From assembly GCA_032622095.1 (NCBI GenBank), contig CP136066.1, positions 109,513,319 to 109,577,318 of the forward strand: a stretch of DNA of 64,000 nucleotides, given 5' to 3'. The translations under genes were made by a program, and so were the position numbers. Source of the stretch: Siphonodentalium dalli. Lineage: Eukaryota; Mollusca; Scaphopoda; Gadilida; Siphonodentaliidae. Of this stretch, positions 34,901-43,398 are shown one piece after another. Below the pieces are notes generated by a model that was not told the DNA's origin, did not search any database, and worked only from the letters and a program-made list of their open reading frames with translations. Within the stretch, counting starts at the first letter, position 1, and each line of letters begins with the position of its first letter.

Positions 34901-37313
34901 TTAGTGATACTAGCCCGCTGTGCAGGATAGCGTCACTAAATTCACCCTCTGGGGACCTCATTCTGCAAATAACAGACAGACTATTTCAAGGCTTGATTGT
35001 ATAATACATTGTGTTGCTTGAAGCCAGACAATTACAATGTAGGAACAGACATGCTTTTAGTGATGCTATCCCACACAGCGGGCTAGCATCACCAAATTCA
35101 CCATCTGGAGACCTCATTCTGCTTAGGCCTCATCTTCTGGGAAGTATCTATAGTATCAAATTTACATTGTTGTTAGTTAAATTTCCCTTCTAGGAAGTTT
35201 CTATATCCCCTAATTTGCAGAAGATAAAATTCATAATTGAGGGGCCCAATGGGTGAACATCACCAACTTCAACTGGGGAAATTCAATTTTATTCTAGATC
35301 TTCCATAGCAGTTGAGGGCCTTATCAGAATGAGGTTCCCAGAGGGTGAATTTAGCGTCACTAAATTCACCCTCTGTGGACCTCATTCTGCAAATGACAGA
35401 CACACTATCACACTATTTCAAGGCTTGATTGTATAATACATTGTGTTGCTTGAGGCCAGGCATGCACAATGTAGAAACAGACACGCTTTTTGTGATGCTA
35501 TCCCGCACAGCAGGCTAGCATCACCAAATTCACCCTCTGGAGACCTCATTCTGCTTAGGCCTCATCTTCTGGGAAGTATCTATAGTATCAAATTTACATT
35601 GTTGTTAGTTAAATTTCCCTTCTAGGAAGTTTCTATATCCCCTAATTTGCAGAAGATAAAATTCATAAATGAGGTGCCCAATGGGTGAATATCACCAACT
35701 TCAACTGGGGAAGTTAATTCTTGTCCTTATCAGATTTGTGAAAATGGGATCACAAAGTCAAATAAGGGCAGAGCAAGAGACTTAACTATTTCACTACATA
35801 GTAATTCTTAAAATATGTTTGCAAGAACTAGTTGGCTTATATAGAATGGAATGTTCTTCCTTGACTGCAATTCAGATTTTTTTTAATGGGGTCACCTGGT
35901 CAAATAGGGGCCAAGCGAAGGACAGTTTCCCTCTTAATATGCTTCCTTCACAAGGACCATCAGGTCTATTTTACTGATATTTATGATATGTATGAAGGGT
36001 TCTTTGGTGTCTGGGATTCAAATTTATTCAGATGGGGTCACCAGGTTAAATAGGGTGGGACCAGGGACATAACTATATGTCTCTATAGTAATTCTTAAAA
36101 TGTCTTCTCAAGAGAGTTTGGACTATTTAGCTTTAATACATATAGTATGGAGGAATCAGGAGGATCCTTTAGTGACTGAGATTCAGATTTGTTAAAATGA
36201 GGTCAACCTGTGAAGAAATGGCAGGCTATGGGGAGTTAACACTTTTGTGTCCAATAAAATCATCGAAATACCAAATTCATTAAAACATCTACCTTGGAAC
36301 CACTGACTGATTGGTCTGACATACATGTATTGTGTTTTGGGTCCATGGATAATTGGGCTTCAAACATGTTTAAATGGTTTTAGAAAAAGGCGCTTGTGAG
36401 ATTGGAAATTTCCAACAATTGAGAAAGTTTGAGGTGTCGGTTGTGAAATTCGAACCTAAGACTTGGGAGTCTGGAGCCCGGTCGGGAGGGGACTTGTTGA
36501 GCTGGAGGAGGGGGGTGATCAGTAGTGTACAGTTGGCAATTTCAAGGTGGATTTTCACCAAGCTACATACTTGAAGTCTCTCTAGCCACATATCCTGTTT
36601 AAATCTACTTCTTTTAAAGTGATTATGAAAAGAGCTGACTGTTTTGGTCTCCAGAGTCCCAGTCTTATCAGTCTTTGCAGTCTGGTGAGCGACCCCACAG
36701 TCATTGACTGTCTTGTTTGTGAACTTTCCCAGTTTCTTAAAATAATTAAACCTGTCACATTTAACACAGGCTACTCTAGCAGTTATGCCCCTCAGAGACT
36801 TATTTTTGTATTTTTTCAGACCCCCTACAACCCTCTATATCGTGTACTCTGCCTCAGCATATGCAATGGATTTCATCCACATATTTTTGTCCTTTCATCA
36901 GAGCAGATATTTCAGTCATAGGTATACAGATCTCCATAAAATTTGGTATGGATGTTGGCTATCAGCAGGGCTTTCAAAGAAGTGTTCAATGATCTTGCTT
37001 GATCTTGTATAGTCATTGTGCATGTGGAAAAGCACATTTTATTTATTCCATCCAAGCGGATGTCTCAGTCATAGGTTATCGGATCTCTTTGAAATTTGGT
37101 AATGATGTTGGCTACCAGGAGAGCTTTGATAGAGTTTTTTTTAATAAAACATAACTTATTGTATTTTGATTTAATAAATTTGTATTTTTTTTGTTTTACA
37201 GAACCAATATATCTTCATCACCACAAGAAAACACAGCACAAATAAAAACAGCAGGTCAACATGAATTTGTCACAACATATAATACGCGATCTAGGCCAAT
37301 GAACCACAGATGA
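9804..37313 (+). CDS. CARD + TRADD-N-like death-fold adaptor (six-exon gene, 501 aa)
   Basis: Exons 9804-10218, 11327-11647, 15875-16348, 17994-18064, 25892-26004 and 37202-37313 have AG/GT borders and matching phases (1,1,1,0,2), giving 1506 nt with one terminal TGA. The start is the first ATG after an in-frame TAG at 9789-9791. Residues 1-138 hold a charged coiled coil (about 17-57), a Ser/basic stretch and an acidic patch. Residues about 146-229 read as a CARD, with RLQKNRDTLVENV, LLNILGRRSNRAFEVF and LRKTLQGHLADII closely following caspase-2/RAIDD CARDs. A Lys/Arg-rich linker (about 232-245) could be a nuclear signal. Residues about 328-403 resemble a TRADD-like N-terminal domain (GSVVIVLLCH, LLDLWNMYITGKLLQIIE, then a strand and helix). 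The tail 404-501 is Ser/Lys-rich without a recognised fold. Inferred role: homotypic CARD recruitment in apoptosis or innate signalling. No enzyme motif is seen. Exons 1-3 are firm; exons 4-6 rest on splice sites and frame only. Confidence 0.85.
10452..10611. mobile_element. CTCTCAGGTGCC-family MITE in intron 1
   Basis: 160 bp, TA flanks, ends CTTTCAGGTGCCTAATAATA and TATTATTAGGCACCTGAGAG. The remainder of intron 1 (10219-11326) shows nothing recognisable. Confidence 0.85.
11327..11647 (+). CDS. CARD/TRADD-N gene, exon 2 (CARD domain)
   Basis: The acceptor is tttcag|CCGAAAC and the donor GCG|gttagt. The whole CARD lies in this one exon (residues about 146-229), followed by a cluster of Lys/Arg. 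The helix pattern and the closing KTLQGHLADII are typical of caspase-2/RAIDD CARDs. The donor contains an in-frame TAG (11650-11652), so retention of intron 2 would give a short coiled-coil/CARD protein. Confidence 0.9.
11983..14214. mobile_element. hAT-like element with perfect 8-bp TSD, host of a nested element
   Basis: Inverted ends TAGGCTTGCCGCGATTTTGG and CCAAAATCGCGGCAAGCCTA (20 bp, perfect) are flanked by ATCAAAAC on both sides (11975-11982, 14215-14222). It is 2232 bp in total, about 860 bp without the inner element at 12299-13662. No transposase domain is recognised, so it is non-autonomous. It lies in intron 2 of the CARD gene. Confidence 0.9.
12299..13662. mobile_element. Long-TIR element with 9-bp TSD (MULE-like), nested
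   Basis: Inverted repeats of about 75 bp with few mismatches start TAGTCCAAGTCTTCTTGTAC at 12299 and end with its complement at 13662. GCGTGATAG flanks both sides (12290-12298, 13663-13671). Long TIRs plus a 9-bp duplication suggest a Mutator-like element; the terminal bases are not diagnostic. The open frames inside (12846-13399) carry no recognised transposase. Confidence 0.85.
14690..15240. repeat. Degenerate tandem-like repeat in intron 2
   Basis: Related units of roughly 110-150 bp recur, with motifs GGTATGTCAGTTTATGAGCT, ATACAGGTCAAGTTCG and CGCCCATTTTTGCTG. Just after, at 15270-15335, CCGATAAAGAGACGGTGGAA occurs about three times in tandem. No gene. Confidence 0.65.
15463..15605. mobile_element. 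CAGTGA palindromic MITE (TA target)
   Basis: 143 bp with TIRs of about 65 bp. The ends CAGTGACTAAAATCAA and TTGGTTTTACTCACTG are flanked by TA. The arms GACTTTTAAATGGC / GCCATTTAAAAGTC make it almost one hairpin. Tc1/mariner-type target. Confidence 0.85.
15664..15700. repeat. Poly-G tract (25 G after GGGGGCCCCCC)
   Basis: A homopolymer with strong quadruplex potential, 175 bp before exon 3. Its true length may be uncertain in the assembly. Confidence 0.9.
15875..16348 (+). CDS. CARD/TRADD-N gene, exon 3 (TRADD-N-like domain)
   Basis: The acceptor is gtttcag|GTGAG and the donor CTAA|gtaagt. It encodes residues 246-403. The first part (247-327) is helical and Cys-containing, with VCTCEEVEQQILEMAKNAF. 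The second part (328-403) has the beta-strand, tryptophan-bearing helix and strand order of TRADD-like N-terminal domains. Family assignment is by eye. The opposite-strand open frame over 15843-16103 is an antisense shadow. Confidence 0.85.
16425..16525. repeat. Short dispersed repeat in intron 3
   Basis: A T-rich run then CTGTCTAGTAATAACCAG and GTAGAGGGAACT resembles about 18345-18460 (TTGTCTAGTAATGGTTAG, GTAGAGGGAACT). Other parts of intron 3 (16526-17570) show nothing beyond AT-rich sequence. Confidence 0.55.
17571..17785. mobile_element. Decayed TTAA hairpin MITE in intron 3
   Basis: It contains GCCAGTGCATTCTCTTATAT, GAGTCTCCCATAGGGAACCT and the complementary arm, with a left end resembling CCATTTCATGATGGCAGC. 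The TTAA flanks are not preserved and the right end is cut. Confidence 0.7.
17994..18064 (+). CDS. CARD/TRADD-N gene, exon 4 (71 bp)
   Basis: The acceptor ttatttttag and the donor AGG|gtaagt enclose 71 bp that stay open in the incoming phase (ending ...KSPVCTR) and leave phase 0. No domain is recognised. Support is splice consensus and frame only. Confidence 0.65.
18345..18633. repeat. Dispersed repeat remnants at the start of intron 4
   Basis: It holds a second copy of the 16.4-kb T-rich repeat and a segment with CCAAGCAGATATCTCACCCA and GTGGGGGTATGCCAGCACC, a repeat also seen at 36890-37140 and 38150-38960. No gene. Confidence 0.55.
18634..19950. mobile_element. TA-flanked DNA transposon, 1317 bp, non-autonomous
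   Basis: Ends CCGTATTCTCGCGGGTATAA and TTATACCCGCGAGAATACGG, with TA on both sides (18632-18633, 19951-19952). Subterminal repeats GGGGTATAAGACCACCC occur near both ends. The small minus-strand frames (18618-18908, 19344-19565) carry no transposase motif. Tc1/mariner/pogo-type target, class inferred. Confidence 0.85.
19953..20371. other. Non-coding intron 4 segment
   Basis: A short repeat at about 19985-20060 (TCAGTTGAGCGACTCCACAG...CTATGACTGTCTTGTTAT) recurs at 8620-8665 and 36680-36720. Nothing else seen. Confidence 0.5.
21191..24128. repeat. Degenerate array inserted in copy B
   Basis: It begins CTAGCAGGGTTACCCGGC and ends in a (CAGA)n run and ATATAGATATAGAT. In between, diverged units of roughly 150-190 bp repeat, with motifs such as CACCAATTTGGCGT, AAACCACACGATTAGA, CATGGAGATGAAT and TTTGGTGGAAATCGGC. 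Copy A lacks it (TTATCCTCCATGTATGC), so it is a later insertion. No coding sequence. Class unknown. Confidence 0.75.
22872..22906. repeat. Poly-C tract (about 35 bp)
   Basis: A homopolymer inside the degenerate array, G-rich on the minus strand. Confidence 0.9.
24828..25640. repeat. Degenerate tandem-like repeat, end of intron 4
   Basis: Diverged units of about 150-180 bp recur with TCCTTTGGTATGCCAG, GGTTTTGTCCACACAT and GTTATGGCCCTT, on either side of AT-rich spacers. No gene. 25641-25891 shows nothing but the exon 5 acceptor. Confidence 0.6.
25892..26004 (+). CDS. CARD/TRADD-N gene, exon 5 (113 bp)
   Basis: The acceptor is aatatttcag|AGTATG and the donor AGAT|gtaagt. The exon is in frame with exon 4 and encodes a Ser/Thr/Lys/Met-rich tail. 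The donor itself supplies an in-frame TAA (26006-26008), so intron retention would end the protein at once. Confidence 0.6.
26143..26530 (+). repeat. Dispersed repeat R26, full copy
   Basis: The order AAGGACTTGTTCGGGTGTGTG, CCACTCCATAGAAAATAT, TTAATATATAAGAATGATGG, GATTATTCTCCATTTA and GAGTGTTTCACATCAC is repeated at 54235-54605, and its end at 335-470 in reverse. The family is unknown and no coding part is evident. Confidence 0.7.
26918..26940. repeat. Poly-G tract (23 bp)
   Basis: A homopolymer in intron 5. The flanking stretches 26531-27581 show no gene or clear repeat. Confidence 0.9.
27590..28625. mobile_element. CAGGGTTTCC element, copy C (1036 bp, perfect 8-bp TSD)
   Basis: Ends CAGGGTTTCTGCTAGG and TAGCGGAAACCCTG, flanked by CTCAGTGG on both sides (27582-27589, 28626-28633). 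The left interior matches copy B (CCTGTCGGGAGAAAA, AGCCATTTCCTTGTACCTGAG). The 8-bp duplication supports hAT-type integration. Confidence 0.88.
28634..29523. other. Intron 5 stretch, weak repeats only
   Basis: At 28880-29340 there are diverged motifs of a dispersed repeat (TTTAGCTCAACATGACAAAG, GTCCGTGTGTGCGTGTG, CTTCATATGGATCCTC). No gene. Confidence 0.5.
29941..32745. repeat. Tandem array with about 920-bp super-period (AGCTCC..GGACA units)
   Basis: TTGTAACTCCCAATAATCGG starts near 29941, 30861, 31795 and 32574. The first two periods (920 and about 934 bp) share full-length content including CAAACTTGAAATAAACTTCC and TTGCATATGCAAACGAATCC; the later ones are shorter. Within each, pairs of the 33-36 bp unit TAGCTCCCAATAATYGGACA repeat. 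A fragment ending ATTAATCGTTGCAGCCCTA looks like a hAT terminus captured in the unit. Confidence 0.8.
31929..32424. mobile_element. TTAA-flanked AGGYAC element (496 bp)
   Basis: Ends AGGCACGTGAGGCCTT and AAGGCCAACCGTACCT, flanked by TTAA (31925-31928, 32425-32428). The neighbouring array unit keeps the empty site GAACCCTTAATATTTGGACT near 31637. Kolobok or piggyBac type from the TTAA target; no coding part. Confidence 0.85.
33479..33573. repeat. Four-copy tandem repeat of CTCCTTGATATTGGACA
   Basis: Units of 27-32 bp differ mainly in the A-rich spacer. The core resembles the 29.9-kb unit (AGCTCC, then RATAWTYGGACA). Not a CRISPR: spacers are short and near-identical, and the DNA is eukaryotic. 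32746-33478 holds a small inverted repeat at 32884-32971 (CTCATATTCCC / GGGAATATGAG) and no gene. Confidence 0.8.
34020..34135. repeat. AT-rich low-complexity tract
   Basis: Runs of A, T and TA with TTTTATTTTTAAATAAA. No gene; 34136-34530 shows nothing further. Confidence 0.8.
34530..35710. repeat. 432-bp tandem repeat, about 2.5 copies
   Basis: GCTTGATTGTATAATACATT occurs at 34991 and 35423, a 432-bp period. Each unit holds an inverted pair AGAATGAGGTCCCCAGAGGG / CCCTCTGGGGACCTCATTCT around a short loop. The near-identical open frames at 35011 and 35443 reflect the repeat. A diverged copy lies at 46505-46860. Confidence 0.85.
35711..36740. repeat. Dispersed repeat, copy 2 (uninterrupted)
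   Basis: Collinear with 5840-6920 plus 8254-8690 but lacking both insertions there. It preserves the empty sites for the TTAA insertion (about 35930) and for CAGGGTTTCC copy A (about 36275). Confidence 0.85.
36785..37140. repeat. Diverged repeat before CARD gene exon 6
   Basis: Units with CAGATATTTCAGTCATAGGT and AAATTTGGTATGGATGTTGGC repeat here and again at 38150-38400. The last coding exon sits between two portions of this repeat. Confidence 0.6.
37202..37313 (+). CDS. CARD/TRADD-N gene, terminal exon 6
   Basis: A polypyrimidine run and ttttacag precede AACCAATA. The phase-2 entry continues the frame of exon 5 for 36 further codons to TGA at 37311-37313. The tail is polar (SSSPQENTAQIKTAGQHEF). 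No clear AATAAA follows in the next 600 bp; the nearest variant seen is ATTAAA near 37960. Confidence 0.55.
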
Positions 37314-37686
37314 ATACATTAATGGGAGTCAGTTCTGAAAAAATTCTACATGCAAATGTTTTTGCAGGATATCAAGTGCTATATTTATTATTATTTTTTG
37401 TTAACTTTGACGAGAATCAGAATTTTGATTCTCAGTTTGATTCTGGTAAAGCAGCTGATTCGCTGTAGAAATGCTATAAATTGATTTTCGCAAATTTTTA
37501 AGGATTTTAAGGCCTGCTTTTCAGTGTCTACAATATAGCATATAACTAGTTTGTCAAGATATTTCCAGCATAGGGTCAGTTTTCATGGAAACTAGATCTC
37601 AACACTGACAACAGTCTGTCAAACTTAGATTTTACCTAGTGGTCAGGATGAATCACATGACTTGAGCATCCTAGTTCCTTCATTAA

Positions 37687-37937
37687 CCCTTCCTTGGCGC
37701 CTCAAATTTTGCAAAAAAACCTGTGCCAATGCAATCTCTTACGTATGTGAGTCTCCCATAGGGAGCCTCGCATATATAAGAGAATACATTGGCCTAACAA
37801 TACCTTGACATTGTAAGCCAGTGCATTCTCTTATATATGTGAGGCTCCCTATGGGAGACTCGCATACATGTATATAAGAGAATGCACTGGCACAGGATAT
37901 TTAATGCTGCAACAATGCAGCTCCCATCTTGAAAGGC
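37687..37937. mobile_element. TTAA hairpin MITE downstream of the CARD gene
   Basis: Flanked by TTAA (37683-37686, 37938-37941). Two core hairpins read GAGTCTCCCATAGGGAGCCT and AGGCTCCCTATGGGAGACTC with ATATATAAGAGAAT arms. It starts 374 bp after the stop codon and may be transcribed in the 3' UTR. Confidence 0.85.
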
Positions 37938-38149
37938 TTAAAGACCAATTTGGTCGTCCATTAAAAAATAAGAGTTGATCAATGAGGCTCAGTTTGAAAG
38001 TCAATGATTGGCAAAAATACATTATATTCCATTGGAAAGCTCAATCGGATTATAAGTCATGGGGATAAGTCTCTGTGTCAGAAGTTATGTATTTTTGGGT
38101 GTTTTCCATTCTAGAGTTATCCATTGTTTACCTGGAAATCTTGGGGTTT

Positions 38150-38960
38150 TTTTTGTCCGTCTGGGCAGATATCTTAGTCATGGTTCATCAAATCTCAATG
38201 AAATTTGGTATGGAAATTCGCTGTCATGACTGCTTTCAATAGAAGGGCAAATTACTTTCACTTTTCTCATTCTCAGTTATCCTTCTTTGTTGAACTCAAA
38301 ATCTTGCTTATTTTTCCCATCCATGCTGATCCATGCAGATATCTCAGCTATGGGTTATCAGATCTGAATGGAATTTTATATGGAGGTTCGCCATCATGAT
38401 TGCTATCAAATGTTTGCATTTTCTGTTCTGGAGTTATTCTTCTTAGTTGTCCCCCGAACATTTTGGAGGACTATTGTAATCAGCCGCATCCGTCCATCCA
38501 TCCGTCCATCCATCCATTCCATTCCTTGTCCGGACAAATCTTGAGCAATATTAAATATTATTTCTTTATATTTGGTGTGTGGTTCACATATGAGAAGATG
38601 CAGGCCAGGTTCGAATTTGGACACAGTCCTATGAATTTTGATGGTGATTCCCATTTTTCAACTTAGAAATCGCTGTTTTCGGGCTGTCCGGATGGTAACT
38701 TGAGCAATATTGAACAGAATTTCTTTATATAATTTGGTGCGTAGTTCACATTTGAGAAGACGCAGGCAAAGTTCGATTGTGGTCACGGTCCGATGAGTTT
38801 TGACAAGAGTTTCGCCCCTTTTTTGACTGCTACCTCATTTTAGGGGACATAGGGCCTGCGACCTTTTATTTATTTGAAATTTGGTCTGGTCCTGCCCATT
38901 TTTCAATTTGCTACCATGGGGGTATGCCAGCACCTGAGGTGTAACTTCTTGTTTATACGA
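38150..38960. repeat. Diverged repeat with CATC(C)n microsatellite
   Basis: It continues the 36.8-kb repeat (GGCAGATATCTTAGTCATGG, CAATGAAATTTGGTATGG), then a TCCATCCATCC tract (38488-38518) and a GGGGGTATGCCAGCACC end near 38920. 37942-38149 and 38961-39133 show nothing. Confidence 0.6.
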
Positions 38961-39135
38961 TACCTTGAAGTTGAAGGCAATACACATCCTAAATTATAGA
39001 CATTTTTTATCTAATGAGCTTGTGGATGTAACTGCACTATACATGATACAGACAGAGCATAATGTACATCTGAATTGAAAATCTGTTATTGAACGAGTTG
39101 CAGACAGAGACAGCACAAGAATATATAAGTAGCTA

Positions 39136-39360
39136 CAGTAATGCCCTAAATAATCGACTCCTTAACCACAGCAGAATTATGGGTAACTTTTCAGGATTTT
39201 GTCGGAAATATGGCTTGTTGATTCATTGGAAAGCTCTGTGAGAGCATTGGAAAGCTGTGAGAGCTTTCCAATGAATGGCAACAAGCCATATTTCCTTAAT
39301 CCTGAAAAGTTACCCATAATTCTGCTGTGGTTAAGAAGTCGATTATTTAGGGCATTACTT
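39136..39360. mobile_element. CAGTAATGCCC palindromic MITE, copy 1
   Basis: 225 bp, TA flanks. The arms run CAGTAATGCCCTAAATAATC ... GATTATTTAGGGCATTACT with almost complete self-complementarity, through GCTTGTTG / CAACAAGC. The centre repeats GAGAGCATTGGAAAGCTGTG. Confidence 0.85.
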
Positions 39361-39574
39361 TATGCATGTCCGCAACAAGTTCAAAAAATATTTGAGATTC
39401 TGATGCAAGTTTAGATCTGTATGTATTCCACAAACGCGTATCAGGTAAGTTTGATGGAAAGCCATCAATTCGTTGCAGTGTCAGTGGCAACATTGTCAAA
39501 ATGGATTAGTTTGTCCATTGAACACATGTTTTTAAAAATCACAGATGTGAACAAAATTCCTGTGAATTTCATAA

Positions 39575-39785
39575 CCCTTTCATGACGGTTGCGTTGGTGC
39601 AACATTAAAGAGACCATGTGCCAGTGTATTCTCTTATAGATGTGTCTCCCAAATGGCTTACAAGGTCAAGGTAAATATTCTTAGGCCAATATATTCTCTT
39701 ATATATGCGAGGCTTCCTTATATATAAGAGAATGCATTGGCACAGGGTTTTCACAAAATTCCAGGAAGCTCCAGTCATGTAAGGG
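39575..39785. mobile_element. TTAA hairpin MITE
   Basis: Ends CCCTTTCATGACGGTTGCG and AGCTCCAGTCATGTAAGGG. The flanks have decayed from TTAA (ATAA, TTGA). The internal core hairpin is partly deleted. Confidence 0.8.
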
Positions 39786-41901
39786 TTGATAGCATGCATG
39801 CTCATCCAATATGTGGAACATATCAGTATGTTGGAGTTTTATATAATATATGATTCTTTGTTAATACCAAAGTCAATTTTTTAAACATAAACTTATTTAT
39901 GCATAATATTGTCTTTTTTTATTTTCCTTCACATTGGTCATTAGCATATTTTCAACCTGCAAGACCAATAAAGCGTCACAATGTTCATCGTTAAAATTAA
40001 AACAAGACTTTACGTCTGTGGAGTGATCATGACACTGCCTGATATATCTTATCACATCTGACAGCTGTCCATGTATCCATGGCAAAGCAAAAATATCTAT
40101 GATGGCAGTCTGGTAGAAAATGTCCCAGTGGAGTATGTTATCCTCTGCAAAAATATTTATGTTGATACATGTTTATTAGCAGCTTTAAATAAATGATTTT
40201 TACAGCACTTCATCCTATTACAAGACAATAATAGGATGGTGGGCTGTTAATCATTCTGAAGGGTCACTACATGTACTTAAATAGAACCATTATGCCCGAG
40301 AAACTCATATTATTATTATTACCAGTTTCCACCCGTGTACCTTGACCCAAATACAGGAGGGGGAGGCATGAATAAAGAGGAAAATAATAATTTTTCAATT
40401 GAATAACATACATACAAACAGCTGAACAATATAATGTTCTAAGTGTACTCTTCCCAAATTTACATGTACCCAGGATAAAACAATGAAAAACAGCAATAAA
40501 ATGTGAGCACTTTTTGTTGTGAAAAAATATATATATATCAAATTTGTAATTGAAATTCTTACAAAACAATTGTTCCAAAACCTAAAATGATAAAAATCAT
40601 GTAGCTTTTGATTTATTATATGCCTGCCAACCATCTTCATTGGGTAGAAAATCTCTGAATAATTCCTTTCACAACAGCACAAGCAAGACTTCTTGAAACT
40701 TTACAAAGTAATTAGCAATAAATGATGTGCAAACAAAATACAGGATGTTGCTTGATGGACATGTTATCCAACATAAAAACTTGTCAAATTCCAAGACAGC
40801 CATGCAGCCACCGGGATCACAATTTTTATAAAGTTGGATACTTTGGTATATTATTGTAAAACATATGGTTGCAGTTCCAGAGGTTTGATGATATTCTTGC
40901 AGAGGTTTGTCAAAAATATGCCCAAAAAAAAAAAAAAATTATGAGAAATTTTAGGGCACACTCCCATGCAGCTGCAAAAAATTAGCTTTGTTCTGCAGGC
41001 CCACAATGCAAGTCAAAACAGTTATCAACAAATTAGCTTTGTTGTTCTGCAGGCCCAAAATGAAAGTCAAAACGGTTATCCATAAAACCCAGATGATTCC
41101 CATAAGAAATGAAGAAAATTCAACTGGATAAAACCTAATTACTTGCATGCAAAAAGTACTGAAAATAGAAACATTCTGTGCTGGATATCACACTTGTACA
41201 CATTGATGCCCATTTTACACTCTGTCAACTTAATTTTTCATATTGGTTGTGGCTCCGTTTAAGGGCCATAGATATAGCCCTGGGACTTAAATCTGCAGCG
41301 TGATGTCATTCCCCATAAGTTGAAGATGTTCGATACAAATAAACAGTTCAATTATTATAACGCGATATTCTCAATGTATGAAGAACTTGGATAAACATTT
41401 AATTTGATCTCTTTATATCCAATTTATTCGAGTGGATTATTGAATTCATAGCATAAGCCTTACCCCAACCTGCTTATTCAATTATATGGAGTATGATTAT
41501 GTACTGAAATAAAATTTCAAATTTAAATGACAGCGTCCCACCATTGCAACCACATTGAAACTATAGAGAAGTCAAAGCGATAAGTGTATGGTGACATCAC
41601 AGCATAGATTTAAATCCGATGGCTATATTTTACAGCAACGCAGATGGAGAGTTTCAGATATGCCTGATTTTGATTACAACGCTTGTATTAATGTAATGAA
41701 AAGATTCAGAGGCGAAAAGTAGGAAGATGGTTGACGACATGTTTCTTGACAAAAAAATCTGTAGTATAATTAAATTAATATATGAACAGTGTTATATAAA
41801 TTCTGACCTAATGGTAATTCTATGTTATCTACATAAACTGGTTTAGTGAGATGAAATTTAACCCCTTCTTTACCAGGTCAAGCACATCCTGGATTTACCT
41901 A
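39786..41901. other. Intergenic stretch between the convergent genes, no gene seen
   Basis: AT-rich sequence. A two-copy repeat at about 40981-41065 (AATTAGCTTTGTTCTGCAGG twice) and open frames of 60-103 codons without protein features. No recognised repeat family otherwise. Confidence 0.5.
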
Positions 41902-42032
41902 CAGTAATGCCCTAAATAATCGACTCCAACAGAGCTTTCCGATGAATGGCAACAAGCCATAATTCTAACTAAATCCTGAAAAGTTACCCATAATTCTGCT
42001 GTGGTTAAGGAGTCGATTATTTAGGGCATTAG
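41902..42032. mobile_element. CAGTAATGCCC palindromic MITE, copy 2 (short)
   Basis: 131 bp, TA flanks. One arm has lost its inner half, leaving a smaller hairpin. Confidence 0.82.
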
Positions 42033-42739
42033 TATATTTTAGTTATATTCAACTAATATCTGTGAATCTGGATATCTCCGTTTTGTGTATTTTGATAAAG
42101 AGGCACAACCCATAGACAAAACACAACACACATCTTAATCAAGAACCTTTTATTGAATGGGTTGTGGATTGCTCAAGGATATATTTCATGAGAGCTTCAT
42201 CCACAATGAGTTCGATAAAAGATTATGATGAAAGTTGTGTTGTATTTAAGTTCATTTTCCCTGAACACCCCTACAATGAATAACAGACCATTCCAATATA
42301 TACTTTTATAACTCAATCATTGTTGATGGATAGCTCTCAGTGACGTATAACAATGTCAACTGTGCGATATGCAAAACAACACAGTTCCCATATCAAAGTA
42401 CCTTTTATTCGATATACTGTTGACTGAATTGGAAGATAAATTGGATTGATTTGTCCTGGCGGACTCATCAATATACCTCTCAGAAACCCACATTGTGTTG
42501 ATAACCTATATATATTCAGGGTTCCACGATATTTTTTTATGAAAGCCTACATGTAATTTACTTTTTATATAGATTCTAGTGTATAAAATAACATGTTTGG
42601 AACAAGAATTGCTACCTGAAAGACGCTATTTTGTTTTATTTTGAATTTTCTATGCATTTATTTCATATGGTTTTCAGGACACAAAAAACTATTCCATTAA
42701 CTTTTCAACAGCAAATTGATATTCGTTGGTAGATCACTG
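42033..42739. other. Intergenic, no feature seen
   Basis: AT-rich non-coding DNA. No gene, palindrome or known repeat was noticed. Confidence 0.5.
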
Positions 42740-42970
42740 CAGCTTCCTGAAATTTTGCGAAAACCCTGAGCCAATTATATATGTGAGTCTCCCATAGGGA
42801 GCCTCGCATATATAAGAGAATACATTGGCCTAACAATATTTATCTTGACCGTGTAAGCCAGTGCATTCTCTTATATAGACGAGGCTCCCTTTGGGAGACT
42901 TGCATTTACAAGAGAATATCTGGCACAGGATATTTAATGCTGCACCAGTGCAGCTCCAGTCATGAAAGGG
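42740..42970. mobile_element. TTAA hairpin MITE, left end cut
   Basis: Both core hairpins and the right end GCTCCAGTCATGAAAGGG with TTAA (42971-42974) are present. The left end starts at CAGCTTCCTGAAATTTTGCG without the CCCTTT terminus. Confidence 0.8.
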
Positions 42971-43111
42971 TTAAATTAAATTTGTTATGTTGTTGTTGTA
43001 ACTGGAGGTCAGGAACCCTGAAAACATCTTTAAAGTCTGTATTTAAGAATGTATTTATCAATCTGTTTTGAACCTTGAATTGTGAAAAAAGCAACAAATT
43101 ACTAGGTTTAA

Positions 43112-43363
43112 CCCTTTCTTTACTAAATTGATTCTCCCATTCAGTTATACAATTGTACATTGGAATTGTCTACTATTCATCTGGAGAGGTGTTCAGGAGA
43201 TATAAGCAGACGACGGACAAACAGAAATATAGTACAAGTGTAGAACAATTTCTATTCATTGGAGAGAAATATTGTCAGATAATAAGTTCATCAATCGGCT
43301 ATGGCCATTTGTTGAACTTGTTACCTGAACATTTCCTAAGGGAACTACTCGTCAATGAAAGGG
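43112..43363. mobile_element. TTAA element with CCCTTT ends, different interior
   Basis: 252 bp, TTAA at 43108-43111 and 43364-43367, ends CCCTTTCTTTACTAAATTG and CTCGTCAATGAAAGGG. The interior (GGAATTGTCTACTATTCATC) recurs at 52840 and weakly at 14370 and 57385. The open frame 43153-43386 is inside it and has no known domain. Confidence 0.8.
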
Positions 43364-43398
43364 TTAATTTGATGTTTGAAGATTAAATACTACCTTAA

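Noticed and set aside
35011-35625. Two similar 60-codon frames that might be a gene pair
   Set aside because: They are successive units of the 432-bp tandem repeat.
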